Assembly (NCBI GenBank): GCA_030622805.1
Contig: JAUXFR010000072.1
Coordinates: 1 to 7,005 of the forward strand
Length of the DNA stretch: 7,005 nucleotides
Source of the DNA: Anaerolineae bacterium
Lineage (GTDB): Bacteria; Chloroflexota; Anaerolineae; Anaerolineales; UBA4823
Direction of reading: 5' to 3'
A program made the position numbers and the translations under genes. This document shows, in pieces, positions 1 through 6,053 of this stretch (its first letter is position 1; the number at the start of each line of letters is the position of its first letter). The notes beneath the pieces were generated by a model. The model was not told the DNA's origin, did not search any database, and saw only the letters and a list, made by a program, of their open reading frames with translations.

Positions 1-2
1 AT

Positions 3-203
3 TTCAATGATGTGACGCCAAAATTTGTTCAAAGAGCACACAATGCGGGTTACAGGGTTCACGCTTATACCGTCAACCATGAAGAAGATATGCAAAAACT
101 TTTCGCCATGCGTGTGGATGGGGTCTATACAAATGACCCACCACTCGCAATGAGCGTACGAGAAATTGAAGCTAAACATTATGATCCCAAATCAATGGAT
201 TGA
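3..203 (+). CDS. Glycerophosphodiester phosphodiesterase, C-terminal fragment (5' end outside window)
   Basis: This is the last 66 codons of a gene that enters from the left edge; the frame is open from base 3 to a TGA at 201-203. The segment GYRVHAYTVN, then a helix (HEEDMQKLFAMR), then VDGVYTNDPPLA, is the typical end of a GDPD TIM barrel. It matches the penultimate strand with its 'V-x-x-(W/Y)-T-V-N' signature, the last helix, and the final strand 'DG(I/V)xT(N/D)xP'. Family members hydrolyse glycerophosphodiesters such as glycerophosphocholine to glycerol-3-phosphate and an alcohol. The catalytic Glu/His residues lie upstream and cannot be seen, so activity and substrate are not testable here. 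The end of the gene overlaps the next gene by 23 bp, which implies co-transcription. A GTG at 12 could be mistaken for a start, but the frame continues upstream and the domain would be badly truncated. Confidence 0.82.
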   Translation, partial: FNDVTPKFVQRAHNAGYRVHAYTVNHEEDMQKLFAMRVDGVYTNDPPLAMSVREIEAKHYDPKSMD

Positions 204-1176
204 AGAAGCAGAAAAGCGAATCGCACCTTTTATTAACGAGACACCGTTAACTTATGATGAAAATCTAGATATCTTCCTGAAGTGGGAGAATCATCAAGTA
301 TCAGGATCGTTCAAGGTGCGCGGCGCGTTCAATAAAATACTGACCCTGCAGCCGTGGGAAAGGGAGCTCGGTCTGGTCGCTGCATCAGCAGGCAATCACG
401 GTGCCGGTGTCGCTCTGGCAGCTCAAACCTTTGACGTACCTGCTACAATTTTCGTATCGGAAAATGCCGTCCCATCGAAGATTGATGCCATGCGAAAATT
501 CGGAGCCGAGGTCCGTACTGTACCAGGCTCCTATGGAGGCTCCATAGGAGAGGCAGAAAGGGCTGGTATAAATTATGCGGCTTCTTCAGGCAAAATCTGG
601 GTTTCACCATACAATGATGGGCAGGTCATCGCCGGACAGGCGACGGTGGGGCTTGAAATCCTCCGACAACTACCAGAAGCGATCAATAAAAGCTGGTTTG
701 TACCCGTCGGTGGAGGCGGTTTGATAGCTGGTATCGGCAGCGCGCTTGAATTTTATCAGACGAATTCACACAGCAACAAGCCTGAGACTGCTCGCCATTA
801 TCGTTTATTCGGTATCCAATCGGAGGCTTCGCCGTTCTTCCATGCCATTTATCATTATGGATCGCAAGAAGGCGTTATCGAGCTGCCCAGCCTGGCGGAT
901 GGACTTGCCGGTCAACTGGAAGACAATTCCATCACAATACCCATCCTGAGGAGCTGCGTAGACGACATCATTTTGGTCAGTGAAGAGGATATAGCAGATG
1001 CGATCGCTTATGCCTGGCACAAATACGCTGAGAAAATCGAAGGTTCTGCAGCAGCATCCATTGCAGCAATACTAACCAGAAAAATAAGTGCTTCGCCATC
1101 AATAGTCATCATCACCGGTGGTAATATCCAACCGGAAGCTCATAAGATGCTATGTAGGGAAAAGGGAGTAAAATAA
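181..1176 (+). CDS. PLP-dependent threonine/serine dehydratase (fold type II)
   Basis: The 331-residue protein matches the length of single-domain catabolic threonine dehydratases and serine racemases, and has no C-terminal ACT regulatory domain. Visible motifs (numbered from the ATG at 181) are GSFKVRGA with the Schiff-base lysine K45, SAGNHG at 69-74 (substrate carboxylate loop), the PLP-phosphate loop VGGGGL at 176-181, and ITGGN at 311-315, which contacts the pyridine nitrogen. The expected reaction is deamination of L-threonine to 2-oxobutanoate, or of serine to pyruvate; racemase or another lyase activity cannot be excluded. I chose the ATG at 181 (MIPNQWIEEA) over a TTG at 166. The family usually begins close to this 'P-x-x-WIE-x-A' helix, and GAAG at 168-171 gives a plausible ribosome site. 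The start lies inside the upstream GDPD gene, and the next gene begins 4 nt after the stop. One oddity is a GSYG-GSIG tandem duplication at residues 116-123, listed separately. Confidence 0.9.
   Translation: MIPNQWIEEAEKRIAPFINETPLTYDENLDIFLKWENHQVSGSFKVRGAFNKILTLQPWERELGLVAASAGNHGAGVALAAQTFDVPATIFVSENAVPSKIDAMRKFGAEVRTVPGSYGGSIGEAERAGINYAASSGKIWVSPYNDGQVIAGQATVGLEILRQLPEAINKSWFVPVGGGGLIAGIGSALEFYQTNSHSNKPETARHYRLFGIQSEASPFFHAIYHYGSQEGVIELPSLADGLAGQLEDNSITIPILRSCVDDIILVSEEDIADAIAYAWHKYAEKIEGSAAASIAAILTRKISASPSIVIITGGNIQPEAHKMLCREKGVK
526..550. repeat. 12-bp tandem duplication forming a perfect 23-bp inverted repeat inside the dehydratase gene
   Basis: Bases 526-537 (GGCTCCTATGGA) and 538-549 (GGCTCCATAGGA) are in-frame tandem 12-mers encoding GSYG and GSIG. 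They differ only in the triplet TAT versus ATA. That difference makes bases 528-538 (CTCCTATGGAG) and 540-550 (CTCCATAGGAG) exact reverse complements around the single base G539. The result is a 23-bp interrupted palindrome that could extrude as a cruciform or RNA hairpin. This is read directly from the sequence. Its origin and any function are inference. No binding protein is implied. Confidence 0.9.
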
Positions 1177-1180
1177 CTGT

Positions 1181-2014
1181 ATGGATTTTACTGCCGATGA
1201 ATTAATGGTCGTTTGTATCTCACGACAGATCAAAGATGGAGAATTTGTTGCACAGGGTCTGGCGGCTCCGTTGATCGCTGCCGCTTATCTGCTCGCGAGG
1301 CATACACACGCACCGAACCTTTATTTCGCATCTGCGATCGGTCAAAGCTTATGCCGTGAACCCGCTCCGTTGGGATTATTGTGGGTCGAGAAATTGTGGT
1401 TAGACAGATCGATGAAAGATATTGGATTTGTCAGCGGTGTAACGGATGTCCTGCCTACTATAAAACCGAAGGAGTTCTTTCGACCCGCTCAGGTAGACAG
1501 TCATGGCAACTTTAATAATATCGCATTCGGGAAGAATTATAGGAAACCTCGCCTGCGTCTTCCAGGTACCGGGGGCATCCCGGATGTGACAACATTTATA
1601 GATAATATCTACCTTTACGTGCCGCGCCACTCGAGGATTACGTTCGTTCGAGAGCTGGATTTCCTTTCCGGATTGGGTCATCACCCCGAACGAATACAGG
1701 GTGCAGGAGCACGTATGCTGACATCCGATCTTGGTGTGTTTGATTTCCATGAAGGAGAGATGCGGTTGATAAGCTACCATCCAGGAGTCGATATAAAACG
1801 AATCCAGGCACGGACCAGTTTCGAACTGAAAATCTCTCCAGGTGTACATGAGACTGTCCATCCCACTCAAGCCGAGTTAAAATTACTACGCGATCACATT
1901 GATCCGCTGGGGATCCGCCGATTAGAATCTCTAAGCGGTGCGTCGAGGCGGCAATTATTAACAGAAATCCTAGCTGAGGAAACAAGTCAACTGCATGATA
2001 TCAACCAACAATAA
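1181..2014 (+). CDS. CoA-transferase family beta subunit, GctB/IpdB-like, without the usual catalytic Glu
   Basis: The 277-residue protein aligns by eye along its whole length with the beta subunit of glutaconate CoA-transferase. The shared blocks are an N-terminal 'ELM-x-V-x-I-x-RQIKDG' helix-strand, HAPNLYF at 43-49, AQVDSHGNFN at 103-112, GTGGIPD at 129-135, the strand ITFVRELDFLSG at 153-164, and an IDP end motif at 240-242. The C-terminal blocks LGVFDF (184-189), HPGV (200-203) and TSFE (212-215) resemble IpdB, the beta-like subunit of a steroid-ring-opening CoA hydrolase, more than GctB; this comparison is from memory. The catalytic Glu of CoA-transferases (VESG in GctB) corresponds to about A52 in ASAIG, so classical transfer via a glutamyl-CoA intermediate is doubtful. 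Such proteins act with an alpha subunit, and none is in the window. The ATG at 1181 has GGGAG upstream at 1164-1168. The gene sits 4 nt after the dehydratase and overlaps the GH3 start by 20 bp. Confidence 0.78.
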   Translation: MDFTADELMVVCISRQIKDGEFVAQGLAAPLIAAAYLLARHTHAPNLYFASAIGQSLCREPAPLGLLWVEKLWLDRSMKDIGFVSGVTDVLPTIKPKEFFRPAQVDSHGNFNNIAFGKNYRKPRLRLPGTGGIPDVTTFIDNIYLYVPRHSRITFVRELDFLSGLGHHPERIQGAGARMLTSDLGVFDFHEGEMRLISYHPGVDIKRIQARTSFELKISPGVHETVHPTQAELKLLRDHIDPLGIRRLESLSGASRRQLLTEILAEETSQLHDINQQ

Positions 2015-5012
2015 GGTCAAAAACGCCCCTTTCTCAGCCAAATTCAGGCGTAGAAGAGTGCCATATCGTAATCTACTTCTATTCGGGTTTATTCTATGCT
2101 TAATGGCATTAAATTCAATCTATCCGCACGCCGCTGCTATTGCATCCCCACTCAATCAGGATGATGCCCCTGATATCAATCCTACTCCGACTCCGAGCTC
2201 AACAATTTCTCCAGAGGCTACCGCTGAACCAGCAGATGATGCAAGCTTGCTCTTACAAAGTTTGACCCCTGAAGAGCGGGTTGGACAGTTGTTCCTGATC
2301 ACATTTATGGGATCGGAGGTGGGAACAGATTCTCCGATCTTTGACCTGATATCCAACTATCATATTGGTGGCGTGATATTACTTGCGAAAAATGATAATA
2401 TCACAGTAGGTGATGGCTCTCCTGGCGGAACTGCTAGATCCGTGATTGGCCTCAATCGCCAGCTACAGATGAATAGCTGGCAGGCTTCTTTACAAGAGAT
2501 TTTGGACCCTGACAGCGGTGAAACATATTCTCCGGCTTTTATCCCGTTAGTGATTGGGATTTCACAGGAAGGCGATGGATATAAATTCGACCAGATCATC
2601 AATGATCTCACCCAACTGCCAAATGAGATGGCGCTTGGAGCAACTTGGGAACCTGATCTCGCGCGAAAAGTGGGGACGATTGTTGGAGCCGAGCTATCTT
2701 CTTTGGGGGTAAACCTTCTATTAGGACCCTCCCTCGATATATTGGAAGTTTCTCACCTGGACGATGCCAATAATCTCGGGACCCGCTCTTTCGGTGGTGA
2801 TCCCTATTGGGTTGGCGAATTGGGGAAAGCTTACATAGAAGGTGTACACCTTGGGAGTGACGGAAATATCGCAGTCATAGCAAAACATTTTCCTGGTCAT
2901 GGGGGATCGGATCGTTTACCGGAAGAAGAAGTCGCAACCGTTCGCAAGACCCTGGATCAGTTGAAAAGTTTCGAACTTGCACCATTCTTCGAAGTCACTG
3001 GAAATGCACCGTCTCCAGAAGCAACTGCCGATGGTTTACTCACCTCCCATATACGATACCAAGGTTTCCAGGGTAACATACGAGCCACAACCAGACCCGT
3101 AAGCTTCGACCCACAGGCGCTCAGTTTACTGATGGAGCTTCCAGAATTTGCAGATTGGCGCGCAGATGATGGATTGTTGGTAAGTGATGACCTTGGAAGC
3201 CAGGCGATCCGCCGTTTTTATGACCTTACAAGCCAGCCCTTCGATATGCCGCGCAGGGTAGCATTAAACGCATTCTTAGCTGGAAATGACTTATTATATG
3301 TAACAGATTTTTCCTCCGGAGAGCTGGATTCGATTACGGCAACAAAACAAACTTTGGAGTTTTTCACTCAGAAATACCGCGAAGACGCAGCCTTTGCCCA
3401 ACGTGTTGATGAATCTGTTTTGCGCATTCTGCGCATGAAATATCGTCTTTTCAATGAGTTTACACTTGCTGATGTCCTCGCCCCGGCTAGTGGTGAATCG
3501 GCTGTTGGCAATAATGAAGATGTATCATTCGAGGTCTCTTTCAAAGCATCGACACTTCTCAGCCCATTACAGGCAGACCTAGACGAAAACATCCCTGACC
3601 CACCAAACCAGAACGACAGAATTGTATTTATCAGTGATACACGCTCAGCATCTCAATGTTCTGAATGTCCTGAGCAGGATATCCTGGGAATCCGCACACT
3701 GGAAAATGTGGTTATCCACCGTTATGGACCAGAAGCGGGAGGGCAGGTCAGTCCCAGCAACCTGATATCTTATGAGCTAAGCGACCTGGAATTACTGCTA
3801 AGTTCAAATCGAGGCGATCTTCCAATCGAGCGAAGTTTACAGCGTGCGAATTGGATTGTTTTTTCTATGTTAGAAAACACCGATGAGAATGCTCCGTACG
3901 AAATATTGAGCCAATTCTTATCCGAACGACCTGACCTATTTCAGCAAAAGCGGATGATTGTTTTTGCCTTGAATGCTCCGTATTATTTGGATGCAACAAA
4001 TATCTCAAAACTGACAGCTTACTATGGCTTATATAGTAAGATCAACCAGTTTATCGATGTAGCGGCATACCTGCTCTTCAAAGAACACATCGCTCCTGGC
4101 GCACCTCCCGTATCGGTACCTGGTATCGGTTATGACATCAACAAAGTTTTATTCCCCGATCCTGATCAGATCATATCACTCGAATTAGACATACCCGTCA
4201 ATGAAGATCAAGAAGGGGCCGAAACACCCGAACCTACACCGACCCCTAACTTCAGGATTGGAGACGTGATCGCGGTGCGGACAGGCGTTATCGTAGACCA
4301 CAATGGAAATCCCGTTCCAGACGATACACCGGTCGAATTTATAATGACAACTACAGGGGAAGTCGCTCCTGTCACCCAGGTTGAAACCACAGAAGGTGGT
4401 GTTGCACGAACGATATTTTCAGTTAATCAATCCGGTACAATTGAAATAACCGCCGAAAGTGGGAATGCCCTATCAGATGTTCTGCGGTTTGAGGTGCCTA
4501 CGGCAGCGGAGGATGCTTCAGGGGATACAGGAACACAGGAAACACCACTTCCGGCTGAAGAGACTGATGATATACAGCCCACAGCAACGATTACACAGAT
4601 ACAAGCAACAGCAACAGAAGCCTCCGAAGGGGAGCAAACAGAGGTTTATCCACCCCCGGGCAGCAAAGATCCCTTCATTCTCGAGTGGGCGCTGGCTGTT
4701 CTATTTAGTGCTGGTTTTGGTTTCGTTTCTTACCGGCTGGCATCAATCAATGGTGGTATGTTGTGGGGAGCACGCACTGGATTTATGGTTTTGATTGGCG
4801 GAATGCTTGGATACAGCTACCTGATCATCAAACTGCCTGGCAGTCAAGAATTGATCAACCAATCAACTTTATTGGGCGTAATCCTGGCGACTTTTATCGG
4901 GGCTGCTACTGGATTATTGATTGTGCTTTCCTGGCGCCTGGTTTCTGAAATCAGACTGCGTCGAAAAATGACTGAACTTCAAAATACTCATTCTAACGAT
5001 CTAGAAGAATGA
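1995..5012 (+). CDS. Exported, membrane-anchored glycoside hydrolase family 3 protein (NagZ-like) with Ig-like domain
   Basis: This 1005-residue multidomain protein begins with a basic N-terminus (RRRR at 18-21) and a hydrophobic segment at about 26-50 that acts as signal peptide or anchor. A Pro/Thr/Ser linker (61-80) follows. The GH3 TIM-barrel domain (about 84-485) contains GGVILL (125-130), RSFG (264-267), KHFPGHGGSD (297-306) and LLVSDDL (394-400), with predicted nucleophile D398. A second alpha/beta sandwich domain (about 515-730) ends in the GH3-like 'APGAPPVSVPG'. After a second linker there is a bacterial Ig-like fold (about 751-835), a Pro/Thr-rich stretch, and three predicted membrane helices (893-913, 925-946, 957-979) before a basic cytoplasmic tail. 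The likely role is hydrolysis of N-acetylhexosamine or another beta-glycoside outside the membrane. The NagZ acid/base Asp-x-His is absent after KHFPGHG, so the specificity is unsure. C555 and C558 form a lone CxxC. The start overlaps the upstream gene by 20 bp, with TGAGGA at 1975-1980 as a somewhat distant ribosome site. Confidence 0.88.
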   Translation: MISTNNKVKNAPFSAKFRRRRVPYRNLLLFGFILCLMALNSIYPHAAAIASPLNQDDAPDINPTPTPSSTISPEATAEPADDASLLLQSLTPEERVGQLFLITFMGSEVGTDSPIFDLISNYHIGGVILLAKNDNITVGDGSPGGTARSVIGLNRQLQMNSWQASLQEILDPDSGETYSPAFIPLVIGISQEGDGYKFDQIINDLTQLPNEMALGATWEPDLARKVGTIVGAELSSLGVNLLLGPSLDILEVSHLDDANNLGTRSFGGDPYWVGELGKAYIEGVHLGSDGNIAVIAKHFPGHGGSDRLPEEEVATVRKTLDQLKSFELAPFFEVTGNAPSPEATADGLLTSHIRYQGFQGNIRATTRPVSFDPQALSLLMELPEFADWRADDGLLVSDDLGSQAIRRFYDLTSQPFDMPRRVALNAFLAGNDLLYVTDFSSGELDSITATKQTLEFFTQKYREDAAFAQRVDESVLRILRMKYRLFNEFTLADVLAPASGESAVGNNEDVSFEVSFKASTLLSPLQADLDENIPDPPNQNDRIVFISDTRSASQCSECPEQDILGIRTLENVVIHRYGPEAGGQVSPSNLISYELSDLELLLSSNRGDLPIERSLQRANWIVFSMLENTDENAPYEILSQFLSERPDLFQQKRMIVFALNAPYYLDATNISKLTAYYGLYSKINQFIDVAAYLLFKEHIAPGAPPVSVPGIGYDINKVLFPDPDQIISLELDIPVNEDQEGAETPEPTPTPNFRIGDVIAVRTGVIVDHNGNPVPDDTPVEFIMTTTGEVAPVTQVETTEGGVARTIFSVNQSGTIEITAESGNALSDVLRFEVPTAAEDASGDTGTQETPLPAEETDDIQPTATITQIQATATEASEGEQTEVYPPPGSKDPFILEWALAVLFSAGFGFVSYRLASINGGMLWGARTGFMVLIGGMLGYSYLIIKLPGSQELINQSTLLGVILATFIGAATGLLIVLSWRLVSEIRLRRKMTELQNTHSNDLEE

Positions 5013-5019
5013 TCTTGAG

Positions 5020-6012
5020 CTAAAGTATCAGCGTCAGGATCAGGCTTAATAAAACCAATCCCACCGAAATCCAGAGTAAAAAACTATCAATCGATGTTGA
5101 AACTGCAAGATCGAGCAGCGATGGGATCGGGCGCGTCCTTCTTGAGCGGGATAATGGTTCTCTGCCACCAAGAAGTGCATCGCGAAATGTATCAATATTT
5201 TGCGGACGATCGTCTGGATGCAGGTTCATCGCCCATAATATCGCTTGTTCAGTGCGTGGACTGATACCAGGATTCAGTTGACGAGGAGGTTCAAGATCTT
5301 CTGGATTTAAGAAAAGTTCCCTGACCTCCAAAGGAGGTTCATTAGTCAATAAGTGATAGAAGGTTGCGCCGAATGCATAGATGTCGCTTCTAACGTCCGT
5401 ATGACCAATATCTCCACCATATTGCTCCAGAGGAGTGTAGAGTGCTGTGCCCCTGCCCTGCAGAATCGTGATCGTAACTTCCTCTGAGGAAAGGATTTTT
5501 ACCAATCCAAAATCAACAAGTTTTAATAACCCACTGGGTGTGATTTTCAGGTTACCGGGTTTTATATCCCGGTGCAGAATAGGCGGATCCTGACCGTGCA
5601 GATAACTCAACGCATCAGCAAGCTGTTCTGCCCAACCTAACACTTCCTCCTCAGGCAAGAATTCTCCTCGGTGGCGGGCTTCAACCATCAGGGTTCGCAG
5701 ATCTTTCCCAGGAACAAAATCCATCACCAGGTAATCACGCGCACCGATCGAGAAGAAATCAGAAACTTTCGGTAGATTTGGATGATCTAATCGCGCAAGT
5801 ACCGTTGCTTCTCGCAAGAATTGTTCACGAGACTGCTTGAGCGAATCCGCCGGCATTGTCTGGTCATGTTCTACTTCTTTGAGCGCGCAGAGCCTACCTT
5901 CAAGACGCTGGTCGTCCGCAAGATAAATGCTGCCCATACCGCCGTGACCGATAATTCGTTGGATACGGTAGCGTTTGCGTAGAATTTCACCGGATTTTCT
6001 AGGTTTTGGCAT
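5020..6012 (-). CDS. Hanks-type Ser/Thr protein kinase with C-terminal tail anchor
   Basis: The 330-residue protein has a complete eukaryotic-like kinase domain (about 15-282). It shows the glycine loop IGHGGMGSIY (21-30), ATP-binding K45 in ALKEVE, the helix-C glutamate near E68, the catalytic loop HRDIKPGN (147-154, base D149, N154), the metal-binding DFG (167-169), SDIYAFG (209-215), and the late arginine in DDRP (267-270). The APE motif reads PLE (194-196). The activation segment carries T180-I-T182, reminiscent of the TxT autophosphorylation pair of PknB. A juxtamembrane basic stretch (RSRRTR, 289-294) is followed by one hydrophobic helix (about 309-330) that ends at the C-terminus. There is therefore no extracytoplasmic sensor or PASTA domain. 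All catalytic residues look intact. The ATG at 6012-6010 lacks a Shine-Dalgarno sequence and lies just downstream of a TATAAT. The gene is divergent from the FHA regulator and ends 7 bp from the GH3 stop. Confidence 0.93.
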   Translation of the reverse strand: MPKPRKSGEILRKRYRIQRIIGHGGMGSIYLADDQRLEGRLCALKEVEHDQTMPADSLKQSREQFLREATVLARLDHPNLPKVSDFFSIGARDYLVMDFVPGKDLRTLMVEARHRGEFLPEEEVLGWAEQLADALSYLHGQDPPILHRDIKPGNLKITPSGLLKLVDFGLVKILSSEEVTITILQGRGTALYTPLEQYGGDIGHTDVRSDIYAFGATFYHLLTNEPPLEVRELFLNPEDLEPPRQLNPGISPRTEQAILWAMNLHPDDRPQNIDTFRDALLGGREPLSRSRRTRPIPSLLDLAVSTSIDSFLLWISVGLVLLSLILTLIL

Positions 6013-6053
6013 TATATTATGATATTATACCCATGTAAGCGAAGAAGAAGAAG
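6013..6053. promoter_or_regulatory. 41-bp divergent promoter region between kinase and FHA regulator
   Basis: The 41 bp between the two start codons must hold at least part of both promoters. On the minus strand a perfect TATAAT occupies 6029-6024, with TTCTTC (weak -35 match) at 6052-6047 and a 17-bp spacer. Transcription would start about 7 nt further on, near 6017, leaving only a few untranslated bases before the kinase ATG. On the plus strand TATTAT occurs at 6015-6020 and 6023-6028, each one mismatch from a -10 box. The AT-rich core holds two copies of ATATTAT (6014-6020, 6022-6028). The motif positions are direct observations; promoter function is inference. Confidence 0.5.
6041..6053 (+). 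promoter_or_regulatory. Purine-rich GAA-repeat ribosome binding region of the FHA regulator
   Basis: The tract GAAGAAGAAGAAG directly precedes the ATG at 6054. It is not a canonical AGGAGG, but it is the only ribosome-site candidate and supports the ATG at 6054 as the start. The same tract, read on the opposite strand, overlaps the weak -35 proposed for the kinase, so ribosome loading of one gene and transcription of the other share the same bases. Confidence 0.5.

Noticed and set aside
166..180. TTG at 166 as an upstream start of the dehydratase
   Set aside because: It adds only five residues (MKLNI). The ATG at 181 fits the family N-terminus and has a GAAG at suitable distance.
1400..1985. 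Long minus-strand open frames (156 and 115 codons) antisense to the CoA-transferase-like gene
   Set aside because: The plus-strand protein aligns with a known family over its full length; the antisense translations show no recognisable motifs and overlap each other in different frames.
2162..2236. Pro/Thr-rich repeats (also near 4224-4250 and 4570-4625) as a DNA repeat array
   Set aside because: The codons are varied and there is no regular nucleotide period. These are ordinary low-complexity linkers of an exported protein.
4459..4794. 111-codon plus-strand open frame inside the GH3 gene
   Set aside because: It lies entirely within the Ig-like, linker and first membrane-helix region of GH3 in another frame, and its composition (Gln/Arg/Lys runs) is that of a shifted low-complexity linker.
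5003..5030. Possible bidirectional terminator between the converging GH3 and kinase genes
   Set aside because: Only a short imperfect palindrome (CTTGAGCTAAAG, one mismatched pair, no loop) is present in the 7-bp gap and flanking codons, with no stable stem or T-tract.
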